From Azospirillum oryzae (GTDB taxonomy: Bacteria > Pseudomonadota > Alphaproteobacteria > Azospirillales > Azospirillaceae), in NCBI RefSeq assembly GCF_900177515.1, contig NZ_FXAK01000007.1:1596501-1660500 (forward strand): a stretch of DNA of 64,000 bases, in the 5' to 3' direction. Shown here one piece after another: positions 42,109 through 50,891 of the stretch; positions within the stretch are counted from its first letter, which is position 1; each line of letters opens with the position of its first letter. The position numbers and the translations under genes were made by a program. Under the pieces are notes generated by a model, which searched no databases, was not told the origin of the DNA, and was given only the letters and a program-made list of their open reading frames with translations.

Positions 42109-42139
42109 AAAACGGGGCACCCGGCGACCGGGCACCCCG
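42109..42139 (-). terminator. Terminator of the ECF sigma gene
   Basis: A perfect 12-bp stem (42139-42128 with 42124-42113) with a 3-base loop, followed on the minus strand by TTTTC, 48 bases after the sigma factor stop. Confidence 0.8.
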
Positions 42140-42186
42140 CGAATTCCATCATGTCTCCGATGCCGGCCCGCTCAGGCGCCCCGTGA

Positions 42187-42990
42187 TCAGGCGTCCGCGT
42201 CTTCCGACGGATCCTGGCCCTCCATCAGCAGCCGCAGGGCGCGGCGACCGCGCGACAGGCGCGACTTCACGGTGCCGATGGAAATGCCGAGGATGTCGGC
42301 CGCCTCGTTGTAGGAAATCCCTTCTAGACCGATCAGCAGTACGACCTCGCGCTGTTCGTTGGGGAGCAGGGCCAGCGCCCGGCGCAGGTCGCGCAGTTCC
42401 ATCCGGACGAACTGCGAGCCCGGTGCGGCCCCGATCGCCGCCTGCGCCTCGGCATCGATGTCGACCACCGGCTGGCGGCGGCGCACGCCGTTGATGTGAA
42501 GGTTGCGCAGGATGGTGAACAGCCAGGCGCGGAGGTTGGTGCCGGGCCGCCACAGATGCAGGCGCGACAGCGCCCGTTCGAGGCATTCCTGGACCAGATC
42601 GTCGGCCAGCGTCGCATCGCGCACCATGGCGCGGGCAAACCGGCGCAGTCGCGGGATTTCCTCCTCGATCTGGCGGATCACCGCGGGATCGGGCGGAGCG
42701 TTGGGATCGGGGCGGAACTCCTCCTCGGCTTCCGCCTGACCGGCCACCACGCCGGCATCGGCGGCGGCCGTATCGGCTTCGTCGGCCTCGGTGCTGGCTT
42801 CGGCCCGTTTGGCCTCCGCATGGACAGTCAAATGGGTCTCCATCCCGGCATCGGCGGTGTTCTGGTCTGTGTACGTCGGCAGGCCGTCCGAGCGGGTCCG
42901 GCCAACGGCCTCGGCGCCGAACGGCATCGGATCGGCCAACGCCGGGCCGCGCAGTCGGTGGCTCAAGGTTGTCGCGACGTGGTTCGCCAT
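42187..42990 (-). CDS. ECF-type RNA polymerase sigma factor with N-terminal extension
   Basis: A 267-residue sigma-70 family protein. Sigma2 (about 108-175) reads EEEIPRLRRFARAMVRDATLADDLVQECLERALSRLHLWRPGTNLRAWLFTILRNLHINGVRRR. Sigma4 (about 200-255) reads ELRDLRRALALLPNEQREVVLLIGLEGISYNEAADILGISIGTVKSRLSRGRRAL. The first 100 residues are acidic, Ala/Glu-rich and without a known domain, which is unusual for the family. I start at the ATG 42990, 13 bases after AAGGAGG; shorter starts are possible. No anti-sigma gene, nepR or phyR is adjacent. It is not clearly EcfG itself. Confidence 0.85.
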   Translation of the reverse strand: MANHVATTLSHRLRGPALADPMPFGAEAVGRTRSDGLPTYTDQNTADAGMETHLTVHAEAKRAEASTEADEADTAAADAGVVAGQAEAEEEFRPDPNAPPDPAVIRQIEEEIPRLRRFARAMVRDATLADDLVQECLERALSRLHLWRPGTNLRAWLFTILRNLHINGVRRRQPVVDIDAEAQAAIGAAPGSQFVRMELRDLRRALALLPNEQREVVLLIGLEGISYNEAADILGISIGTVKSRLSRGRRALRLLMEGQDPSEDADA

Positions 42991-43197
42991 CGGTGAAACG
43001 ATGCCTCCTTCAATGCCGTTCGCCACGGCGACGCCGACCGCTCTTCAGGGGTGCGGGCGACAATGCCGGGGCCTCCGGCGCGAAGGCCCCGGACGCGGAG
43101 ATCTTCAAAGGAAAATCTCCATCATCCGTGGCCATCGAATTTGCAGCCGATTATCTGGCCCGATCCGTACGTAATGAGCGCACAAAGGAGCTGCCAG

Positions 43198-43226
43198 TTG
43201 GGAAAAAGGCTAATGGGTCATACAAT
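43198..43226 (+). promoter_or_regulatory. Candidate promoter of the transglycosylase leader
   Basis: TTGGGA, a 17-base spacer and TACAAT. The predicted start is near 43233. The region 42991-43577 holds this promoter, a terminator-like hairpin and no other gene I can support. Confidence 0.5.
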
Positions 43227-43358
43227 AGGGACGCCTAACCCCTAGAGTACCCCGTGTATCCCACGGCAATCACCGTTCGGGCGTTGGCGTAACATCTGGT
43301 CTTTCGTTATTTCTCCAACTCGATTGGAGGACGCATGACCAACGTGAAAAGAAAAAGA

Positions 43359-43396
43359 CCGACCGACATTCGTCGATCGGCCTATGTATTTTTTAT
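43359..43396 (+). terminator. Terminator-like hairpin in the transglycosylase leader
   Basis: A 9-bp stem with one mismatch (43359-43367 with 43372-43380) and a 4-base loop, followed by a T-rich run (TATGTATTTTTTATT). It would end a leader RNA of about 160 nt or act as an attenuator. Confidence 0.55.
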
Positions 43397-43577
43397 TGGC
43401 AGCGCCACATCAAGCACTTACGGCGATGTATTTTCCGGCAGCCGGCCTTCCGTTTCGGCTTATGCCGCCACGCCTGACACCCGGCCAGACGGATACAGCG
43501 GCGTCCTCCCTGAGAGTTCTGCTTCCGACCATTCGATGGTCTCCGAAAGCTTGAAGAAAATCATACAGGGGGGTCCT

Positions 43578-44600
43578 GTGGAAGGCCACACGAACCTTTG
43601 CGGTACACCGTCCGCGTCGCGCATTCCCGCAACCTCCCGGCGCGTTGGCAGAGGTGGAACCCGCTCGGCACGGCTGGCCGCACTGTCGGCCGCGGTGCTC
43701 CTGCCCGCCCTGCTGGCGGCAGCGCCCGCAAACGCCGGCATCGCCGAGAAGACCGTCGCCGCGCTGGAAGCCCTCGCCAGCAAGGGCAGCGCCCGTGCCC
43801 AATATGAACTGGCGCAGCATTACGACCGCGCCGACGGGGTGAAGGCCGATTCCCGGCTCGCATTATCCCTCTATTGCCGCGCCGCCCGCCAGGATTATGC
43901 CGACGCGGCGTTGATGGCCGGCCGGATGCACATGGCTGGGGTGGGCGGCGTGTCCAAGGACGCCGAACTCGGCCGTGCCTGGCTGCGCAAGGCGGCAGCT
44001 CTCGGCAACGAACAGGCGGAGCGGCTGGTCGGTACCGTCAGCGCCAAGGTGAAGACGCCCGACCGCTGCGAGCCGCCCAACCTGCGCTGGGGCATCATCC
44101 GCAAGCCGCCGGCGGAAATCCGCGCCATGGTGCAGAAGATGGCGCCGACCTATGGCCTCGATCCCGATCTGGTGCTGGCGGTCATCGCGGTCGAGTCCGG
44201 CTACCGCGTCGACGTCGTGTCGAACAAGAACGCCCAAGGGCTGATGCAGCTGATCCCGGAGACGGCCGAGCGCTTCGGCGTCTCCGATCCCTTCAACGCC
44301 GAGCAGAATCTGCGCGGCGGCATGAAGTATCTGCGCTGGCTGCTGGCCTATTTCGACGGCAACGTCGCCTATGCGCTGGCGGGCTACAACGCCGGCGAGG
44401 GGGCGGTCCTGCAGTACAAGGGCATCCCGCCCTACCGCGAGACGAAGGATTACGTGACCAAGATCCGGAGCATCTACGCGCAGACCTATCATCCCTTCAA
44501 CCGGGGCGTCGTGCAGTCGGCCGGTCTCGTCAGCAGCGCGCGAGAGGAAGTCGCCGAGCTGTCGCTTTCGACCAGGACGCGCAGCAGCGGAAAACGCTGA
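43578..44600 (+). CDS. Lytic transglycosylase with Sel1 repeats
   Basis: A 340-residue secreted peptidoglycan hydrolase. From the GTG at 43578 it has a signal region with twin arginines (SRRVGRGG...LAALSAAVLLPALLAAAPANA), two Sel1-type repeats (ARAQYELAQHYDRADGVKADSRLALSLYCRAARQDYADAALMAGRMHMAGVGGVSKDAELGRAWLRKAA) and an SLT domain (APTYGLDPDLVLAVIAVESGYRVDVVSNKNAQGLMQLIPETAERFGV, YALAGYNAGEGAV) with the catalytic Glu in AVES. An in-frame ATG at 43335 has a good GGAGG, but would place 80 atypical residues and a terminator-like hairpin ahead of the signal. Confidence 0.85.
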   Translation: MEGHTNLCGTPSASRIPATSRRVGRGGTRSARLAALSAAVLLPALLAAAPANAGIAEKTVAALEALASKGSARAQYELAQHYDRADGVKADSRLALSLYCRAARQDYADAALMAGRMHMAGVGGVSKDAELGRAWLRKAAALGNEQAERLVGTVSAKVKTPDRCEPPNLRWGIIRKPPAEIRAMVQKMAPTYGLDPDLVLAVIAVESGYRVDVVSNKNAQGLMQLIPETAERFGVSDPFNAEQNLRGGMKYLRWLLAYFDGNVAYALAGYNAGEGAVLQYKGIPPYRETKDYVTKIRSIYAQTYHPFNRGVVQSAGLVSSAREEVAELSLSTRTRSSGKR

Positions 44601-44801
44601 GAACGGGAGATTGCGACTCGGAAAAATGCGACTCGGACGACTCGGGAGGCGTTTGGTTAACACTTTGGTTATAAAGTGACGATTACCCTCGGGGCACGAC
44701 GGATTTCGCAAGCGCTGGCGCCCATGGGGACGCCATCCCGCGTCACCCGCCAGCGTCTCACCTGCAACGTTTCATCCGAACGTTTCCCGAGGACCTGCCC
44801 G

Positions 44802-45137
44802 ATGCCCATGGCCGCCGACGTCGACACCATCGAACGCACCTCCATCGTCGCCTACACGCTGCTGAACGAGCTTCATGAAGTCCTGGCCCTGCCCAAGGCT
44901 CCGGACGACGTCACGCTGGGCATCCTGATGGGCATGGCCATGTTCCTCGACGACAAGGTCGGCCCGATGCGCGCCAAGCGCCTGATGAGCGAGGCGCCGA
45001 CCATCGTGCTGAAGACGGACGCCCACGTCACCACCGACCAGACCCAGCGCATTTTGCCGGTTCTGCGCGCCTTTGGCGATCACCTGAAGGAACTGCGCAT
45101 GAAGGCGGAGCGTCCGGTCAGCGGCTCCGTCGGCTGA
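44802..45137 (+). CDS. Conserved protein of unknown function
   Basis: A 111-residue soluble, helical protein: ERTSIVAYTLLNELHEVLALPKAPDDVTLGILMGMAMFLDDKVGPMRAKRLMSEAPTIVLKTDAHVTTDQTQRILPVLRAFGDHLKELRMKAE. It has no motif I recognise. The ATG at 44802 follows GAGGA. The upstream 44601-44801 has small direct repeats of GCGACTCGGA near 44613-44645 and a TTAA pair spaced 8, not 7. Confidence 0.6.
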   Translation: MPMAADVDTIERTSIVAYTLLNELHEVLALPKAPDDVTLGILMGMAMFLDDKVGPMRAKRLMSEAPTIVLKTDAHVTTDQTQRILPVLRAFGDHLKELRMKAERPVSGSVG

Positions 45138-45258
45138 CGCCACCCGCCGATTTCCGATTTTTTGCGGACCCGACGCCGACCGCGGCGCCGGGTCCGTTCT
45201 GTTGACCGATTGTCAGGCTGCTTGACCGAACGGTAAAATGGGCCGAAGCTTTCCGCCC

Positions 45259-45570
45259 ATGGACTGGTTCACCGGGATCAGCATCGTCGCCATCATGGCC
45301 GGCGTGACCGTCAGCACCGTCGTGCTGGTGGCCGTCGGATCGATCCGCCGCAGCCTGAACGAGGCGGCGACGCGCCAGTCCCAGCAAATCCGCAGGCTGA
45401 CGGAGACGGTGGCGACCCTGTCCCAGCAGCAGCAGGCGGCGCAGACCCGCATCCAGCAACTGACCGACGCCAACCGCAAGCTGTCCGACGAGTTGTCGGC
45501 GTTGGGCGAACGGCTGAACGACGCCGACACGGTCCAGCGCGTGGCCGGCACGGCGAGGCTTCTCCATTGA
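45259..45570 (+). CDS. Membrane-anchored coiled-coil protein
   Basis: A 103-residue protein with one N-terminal helix (MDWFTGISIVAIMAGVTVSTVVLVAVGSI) and a Gln/Leu-rich coiled coil (ATRQSQQIRRLTETVATLSQQQQAAQTRIQQLTDANRKLSDELSALGERLNDA). Unknown function. The start could also be the ATG at 45238. Its stop overlaps the TTG start of the methyltransferase, so they are probably translated together. Confidence 0.6.
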   Translation: MDWFTGISIVAIMAGVTVSTVVLVAVGSIRRSLNEAATRQSQQIRRLTETVATLSQQQQAAQTRIQQLTDANRKLSDELSALGERLNDADTVQRVAGTARLLH

Positions 45571-46427
45571 CCGCGACCACCCTTCCCGACACTCCCGCTC
45601 CCGATAACGCCCATCCCGATGCCGCCAGAGAGCGCGACCGCTGGGCCGCCAGCGCCGACGCCTGGGACCGCTGGGCCGATCCGATGGCCGATCTGGCCGA
45701 CAAGCTGAACCGCCCGCTTCTCGACGCCGCCGGCCTGACGGAGGGTCATCGGCTGCTCGATCTCGCGTCGGGCGCGGGCGAACCGGCGTTGAGCGCCGCG
45801 CGCCGCGCCGGATCGGAGGGGCTGGTGGTGGGCAGCGATCTCGTTCCCGGGATGATGGCCGGCGCCATCCGCCGCGCCCGCGGCGTGGAGGGTCCGGCAC
45901 CCGCCTTCACCGCCGCCGACATGACCGCCCTGCCCTTCGCCGACGCCGCCTTCGACGGGGTGACCTGCCGCTTCGGCATCATGTTCGTGCCGGACGTGGA
46001 GTCCGCTCTGCGCGAGGTGCGGCGCGTTTTGTGCCCCGGCGGCAAGGCGGCCTTCATGGTGTGGGGACCGCGCGTCGGCAATGGGCTGTTCGCGGAGATC
46101 GGCGATGCTGTCGCCGACCATCTCGGCGAGGACGGCAGCCTCGACCCGCTGTTCCGCTTCGCCGAGCCGGGATTGCTGTCCGGCGTGATGCGGGCCGCGG
46201 GATTTGCGGAGACCTCGGAGGTCGAGCTGACTCCGGTGCGCAAGGCCCCGGCGGGCCAACCCTTCTGGCGCGCCGCGCTGGACATGAGCTTCGGCCACCG
46301 GCTGGGTGGATTGAGCGCGGAACGGCGCAAGGCGCTGGAGGAGGACATCGCCCGGCGGTTCGATGCCCAGGCGGTGGACGGCATCGTGCCGGTGCCGTCG
46401 CACGCGCGGATCGTGGTGGGGTGGTAG
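45567..46427 (+). CDS. Class I SAM-dependent methyltransferase
   Basis: A 286-residue methyltransferase. Motif I is RLLDLASGAGEPALSAARRAG; then VVGSDLVPGMMAGAIRRARG, the post-I region ADMTALPFADAAFDGVTCRFGIMFVPDVESALREVRRVLCPGGKAAFMVWG, as in UbiE/Methyltransf_11 enzymes. The substrate is unknown. The TTG at 45567 overlaps the previous stop (TTGA), with GAGG 9 bases before it. Confidence 0.82.
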   Translation: MTATTLPDTPAPDNAHPDAARERDRWAASADAWDRWADPMADLADKLNRPLLDAAGLTEGHRLLDLASGAGEPALSAARRAGSEGLVVGSDLVPGMMAGAIRRARGVEGPAPAFTAADMTALPFADAAFDGVTCRFGIMFVPDVESALREVRRVLCPGGKAAFMVWGPRVGNGLFAEIGDAVADHLGEDGSLDPLFRFAEPGLLSGVMRAAGFAETSEVELTPVRKAPAGQPFWRAALDMSFGHRLGGLSAERRKALEEDIARRFDAQAVDGIVPVPSHARIVVGW

Positions 46428-46460
46428 GGGCCGGCCGACCGGCCCCCTGAGCCTCCCCCG

Positions 46461-49400
46461 TCAATAATCCTTCTCGTAGATCACCCCGAATTCCGTCTCC
46501 GAGTTGGCGCCGACCGAAGCGGTGCCCTTCAGGTTCTTGGTGATGTCGATCTCGACCTTGGCCCGGCTCTGGTTGGCGCCGATGCCCTGCTCGACGCCGA
46601 CATAGACACGGTCGCTGACATAGCGGCCGGCCTGCACGGCGCCGCCCTTGCCGTTCTCGCCCTGGGTGAAGTCCAGCCGGTCGACACCCAGGCCGCGGCG
46701 CACCTTGTCCAGGATGCCGCCGCCACCACCGCCGATTCCCGCGAGCGATGCCGCCGACTGGGCAAGCTGGACCGCCTCCGCGGCGCTCAGATCGCCGACC
46801 GACTTGCCGAACAGCACGCCGGCCAGCACCTCGTCCTGCGGAAGCCCCTGCGGCGAGGTCAGCTCGATCTTCGGCTGACGGGCGGTGCCGGTGACCACGA
46901 CGTCGGCGGTAATGCCGTTGGCCGTCGCTTCGGCCAGCAGGTCGAGCCGGGGGTCGATGGGTTGCGTGCCGTCGAAATCGAAGATGCCGCGCTTGAACTC
47001 GAAATTCTTGGCCAGCAGGTCCAGGCTGCCTTTCAGGATGGTGAAGCGGCCGGTCACCTCCGGCGCGGCGGCGGTGCCGCCGACACGCAGGTTGCCGCCC
47101 AACTCCGCATTCAGCCCGCGGCCGCGCACGAATATCTGATTCGGCGCATTGACCGTCATGTCCAGCGCCAGCACGAAGGGCGAGGCGGCCGGAGGCGCCT
47201 CCTCCGGTACCGGCACCCGGCGCGTGGCGCCGGCGGTGGACACCTGGGTTGTCCCGCGGGCGCGGCGGCCCTTGCCGACCTCCGTCACCTTCAGATCGAC
47301 GACATTGGCGGGCATACGGTCGGGGACCTGGATCTCGGCACGGCGGATGTCGACCGGCCCGGCCAGCCGGGCGTTGGTGAAGCCGCCGGTCAGGGTCAGG
47401 TTCGCCCCGATCTCCGCAGTCACCAGATCGATCTCCAGCAGCCGGGCATTGTCGGCCTGCAGCCTGATGTCCAACTGCCGGTCGGCCTCCGCGCCCGGGC
47501 GGATGACGCCATTGGCGGTGATAACGCCGCCGTTGCGGGTCCGGCCGCGGAAGCTCTGGATGGTGAAGACGTCGCCGTCGCCGACCAGCCGCGCCTCGAT
47601 GTTGGTGATGACGGCGCCGGAGGCACGGTTCTCGTAACGCCCGTTCGCCAGCACCACCGATCCGCCGAGCGACGGCTTGTCCACCGTCCCGCCGGCGCGC
47701 ACGTCCAGCCGCAACAGGCCGCGTGCCCGGTCGCCCGACGCGGCGAGCAGGTCGTTTGCCAGCGACATATCCACAGTACCGTTGACCGCCGCCTCCAGCG
47801 CGCCATTCGGCGGCACGCTGACGGCGTAGCTGTCCGGATCCATCACCAGCGGCAGGGCGGCGTTGGCGGTCAGCGTGCCGGCATTCTTCGGCATGGCGAC
47901 CCGGCTGGCCAGAGTCAGCCGGCGGTCGCGCCACTGGATGTCCGCCGTCGCGTCGATGCCCGGCAGCCCGGCCTGGGTGGTCTGCTGCGCCTTCAGCCCG
48001 TTGATCCGAATGGTGGCGTCGGCGCGCGGGCTGCGCAGCGTGCCGCCCAGCGACGCCCGCGCGTTGGCGACGCCGTCCAGCGCAAGCGTCGGGCTGGCCA
48101 GCTTCGCCAGCGCCAGCGGCAGGCGGTCGATGGTCAGCTCGCCGCTTAGCCGCTCGCCGTTCAGGCCGAGGTCGGCGGCCAGCCGGGCGCTGCCCGATGA
48201 CAGCCGCAGATCCTTCACCTCATAGCGGCGGTCGGCCAGCAGGATGGTGGCGGGAGCGGTCATCCGCAGGTCTTCGCCGGCATAGCGCGCCTGCAGGCGG
48301 TCGAGCCGGATGCGGGTCACGCCGCCGTCCATCGCCAGCCCGCCGGCAAGGTCGAGCGCGACCGGCTGCGCGCCGGCGCCATTGGCATTGGCCTGGAAGT
48401 TGGCCTTCGCCAGCGAGCCGTCGACGGAGGCGGTGACGCTGCGCAGGTCGTTGCCGGCGGCGTTGCCGTCGGTCATCTCCACCCGCGCCTTGCCGCTGGG
48501 GGTGCCCAGCGCGTCGGCGACATCGGCTTTCGCGGTCAGCTTCCGCGCGGTCAGCAGCGGTCCGCCTTCGCCGTCCACCCGAAGATCGCTGGCGTCGGCG
48601 GTCAGGCTGGCCGCCTGCTTGCCGCCCTTGCCGTCCAGCGCCAGCGTGAATGTCGCCCCACCGCCGAGCGGCATTCCCGCCAGTTCCGACAGGCCATTCA
48701 GGTTGGGCAGCTTGCCGTCCAGCCGGCCGGTGGCGAGCAGCGTGTCGAGCGCCACCTGCGCCTCGCCGGTGATGCGGTTGCTGCCGTTGGCGATGGTCAG
48801 ACCGTCCAGCCGCAGCGTCTGTTCGCGCAGCGCATAGCGCCCGTCGAGCGACAGCGGCGTCTTGTCCAGGTTGGTGCGGGCCGACACCGTGCCGTTCGGC
48901 GTGGCCGGCAGGCCGGCGGCGGTCGCCTTCACCTCCGTGGCGCCCAGCCGACGGCCCTGCACCACGAGGTCGCGGGCGTTCAGCGTCGCCTGCGCCTCGA
49001 TGGCGTCGAGCGGGCCGCGGGCGGTCGCCTCCAGCGTCGCCGCCCCTTCCATCGGCGTGCCGAGCGCGGTGCCCAGCGGTTCCAGCTTCGCCACCGTCAG
49101 GGTGGTTCGCGCATCGACCTTGTTGTCCGCCAGCGCCGCATTGCCGGTCAGCTTGCCGTTGCGCCCGTCGACCGTCAGGTAGGTCAGGCGCATGGCGCCG
49201 TCCGGCTCCATCCGCGCCGCCAGCGCCAGCGTCGCCTTGTCGCCCAGCACGGCGTCGGCCGGGGTGCCGGTGGACAGCCGGTCGACGGTGCCGGTCAGAT
49301 CGGCGGTCAGCGTGCCGTCGGCGACGCGCTTGACCGGCCCCGACAGCGCCACCGCGCCTGCCAGCGGCCGGCCGGCGAGGCCGGACAGCGGGGCGAGGTC

Positions 49401-50789
49401 GTCGGCGCTCGCGCTCAGGGTCAGGTCGGCCGTCTGGCCCCAGCCCCCGATGGTACCCTTTGCCTCGGCCCGTGCGGCGGCGGCGTTCAGCGTCAGCGTC
49501 TCCAGCCCGATCCCGCCGCTGCCGGTGTCGATCTTCGCGCGGGCGGCCAGGGTTGTCTCCGGCCCGGTCAGTTGGGACAGCGCCGGATCATCCCCGGCGA
49601 GGTCGCGCAGGGTGGCGTTCACCGCGACGTTCAGCGCACTCAGCGCGCCTTCGGCGGAGCCCTCCACAACGCCCTCGCGCCAGGACAGCGGCACCAGCGG
49701 ATGCAGGGTGGAATCCGGCCCGGCCTGGACGGTCCAGCGCAGGTTGAGGCTGTTGTAGTCGGCGCCGATGTCGCCGTTCACCGTTGCGTTCGCGGCGGCG
49801 ACGGTCAGCGCAAGCGGCCGCAGGGTGATGGCGCCGGACGGAGCCCGCACAATGGTCGCGTTCAGCGTCGGGCCGGGACCGATCAGCGGCGTCACCGTGT
49901 CGCCCGCCAACCCGGCAATCAGCGGCGCGACGTTGCCGCCGGCCGCGAGCGTCAGGACATGCCCCTCCGGCGCCTTCTTGATGGTGGCATCGGCGTTGAG
50001 CGTGCCGGTGAGGGCCGCGGCCTCGCCGGCGGTGGCGGTCAGCTTGCCGGTCCAGTCGTCCAGCGTGCCATCGCCCTTCAGCGCCAGCTCGACCGGGGGC
50101 AGGCCCGGCATCGACAGCGCGCGGGCCATGACGCCGCCCGCCGGTTCCGACGCATTGACCGACAGGTTGAGCGTGTTCTTGCCGGGATCGAAGGCGGCGA
50201 CCAGATCGGCTTGTCCGGGCTTGTCGTCGATGCGCGCCACCGACAGGTTCGCGTTCAGCGCCCCGCCGCCATGCTCCAGCAGCACTGAGCCGGCAATGCG
50301 CAGCACGGCCTGTTCGCCAAGCAGCGCCGGCGCCAGGTCCAGCCGCTCCACCACCAGCTTCTTCAGGTCGATGTCCACCGGCAGGCTGGGCAGCAGCGAG
50401 GCGTTGGGATCGGACGGCGCGGCAGGTTGGGTACTGACCGGTGCGCGGGTCACCGTCACCGACGCCGCTTCCAGCGCGTCGATCTTGGCGCTGCGCAGGA
50501 ACAGCGCCGAGGGCGACATAACCACATGCAGCCGGTCGATGGTCAGCCAGACGCCCTGGCTGTCGGCCAGCGTGACGGTGGCGATGGTGAAGTCGGTCGG
50601 GATGCTGCCTTCGATGGCGCCGAGCTTCAGGTGCATGTCCGGCGATTCGACCGCCCCTTCGATCTTCTCCGTCAGCCACGCGCGGGCGGAGTCGCCGGAG
50701 AACAGCGAAAAGGCCCGGACGGGCTGCGGACCGGCCAACAGGCCGGTGAGGATCGTCAGACCGACCAGAAGAAAGCGAACCGCCGTCAC
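46461..50789 (-). CDS. tamB: Translocation and assembly module protein TamB
   Basis: A very large (about 1442-residue) AsmA-like protein with an N-terminal signal anchor (VRFLLVGLTILTGLLAGPQPVRA) and long repeated beta segments. The C-terminal DUF490 domain includes NQIFVRGRGLNAELGGNLRVGGTAAAPEVTGRFTILKGSLDLLAKNFEFKRGIFDFDG and ends GANSETEFGVIYEKDY. TamB spans the periplasm and, with TamA, helps build or lipidate the outer membrane. The start is uncertain: GTG at 50789 behind AAAGGG is preferred; GTG 50804 and TTG 50828 are alternatives. It follows tamA by about 100 bases. Confidence 0.92.
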   Translation of the reverse strand: MTAVRFLLVGLTILTGLLAGPQPVRAFSLFSGDSARAWLTEKIEGAVESPDMHLKLGAIEGSIPTDFTIATVTLADSQGVWLTIDRLHVVMSPSALFLRSAKIDALEAASVTVTRAPVSTQPAAPSDPNASLLPSLPVDIDLKKLVVERLDLAPALLGEQAVLRIAGSVLLEHGGGALNANLSVARIDDKPGQADLVAAFDPGKNTLNLSVNASEPAGGVMARALSMPGLPPVELALKGDGTLDDWTGKLTATAGEAAALTGTLNADATIKKAPEGHVLTLAAGGNVAPLIAGLAGDTVTPLIGPGPTLNATIVRAPSGAITLRPLALTVAAANATVNGDIGADYNSLNLRWTVQAGPDSTLHPLVPLSWREGVVEGSAEGALSALNVAVNATLRDLAGDDPALSQLTGPETTLAARAKIDTGSGGIGLETLTLNAAAARAEAKGTIGGWGQTADLTLSASADDLAPLSGLAGRPLAGAVALSGPVKRVADGTLTADLTGTVDRLSTGTPADAVLGDKATLALAARMEPDGAMRLTYLTVDGRNGKLTGNAALADNKVDARTTLTVAKLEPLGTALGTPMEGAATLEATARGPLDAIEAQATLNARDLVVQGRRLGATEVKATAAGLPATPNGTVSARTNLDKTPLSLDGRYALREQTLRLDGLTIANGSNRITGEAQVALDTLLATGRLDGKLPNLNGLSELAGMPLGGGATFTLALDGKGGKQAASLTADASDLRVDGEGGPLLTARKLTAKADVADALGTPSGKARVEMTDGNAAGNDLRSVTASVDGSLAKANFQANANGAGAQPVALDLAGGLAMDGGVTRIRLDRLQARYAGEDLRMTAPATILLADRRYEVKDLRLSSGSARLAADLGLNGERLSGELTIDRLPLALAKLASPTLALDGVANARASLGGTLRSPRADATIRINGLKAQQTTQAGLPGIDATADIQWRDRRLTLASRVAMPKNAGTLTANAALPLVMDPDSYAVSVPPNGALEAAVNGTVDMSLANDLLAASGDRARGLLRLDVRAGGTVDKPSLGGSVVLANGRYENRASGAVITNIEARLVGDGDVFTIQSFRGRTRNGGVITANGVIRPGAEADRQLDIRLQADNARLLEIDLVTAEIGANLTLTGGFTNARLAGPVDIRRAEIQVPDRMPANVVDLKVTEVGKGRRARGTTQVSTAGATRRVPVPEEAPPAASPFVLALDMTVNAPNQIFVRGRGLNAELGGNLRVGGTAAAPEVTGRFTILKGSLDLLAKNFEFKRGIFDFDGTQPIDPRLDLLAEATANGITADVVVTGTARQPKIELTSPQGLPQDEVLAGVLFGKSVGDLSAAEAVQLAQSAASLAGIGGGGGGILDKVRRGLGVDRLDFTQGENGKGGAVQAGRYVSDRVYVGVEQGIGANQSRAKVEIDITKNLKGTASVGANSETEFGVIYEKDY

Positions 50790-50891
50790 ACCATGCCCTT
50801 TCACCAGCCACCTGTGTCCTAACCGCAATAAACGGTCATCGTCCCGGAGGATTGGGACGAAAATGTGCCCTTCCGTATAAACCTGCGGGAG

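Noticed and set aside
42999..43026. CGAAC-N17-CGTT just upstream of the ECF sigma gene
   Set aside because: There is one mismatch in the -35 element, and transcription would start at or inside the chosen start codon.
44654..44671. TTAA...TTAT pair resembling a CtrA box
   Set aside because: The spacing is 8 and the second half has a mismatch.
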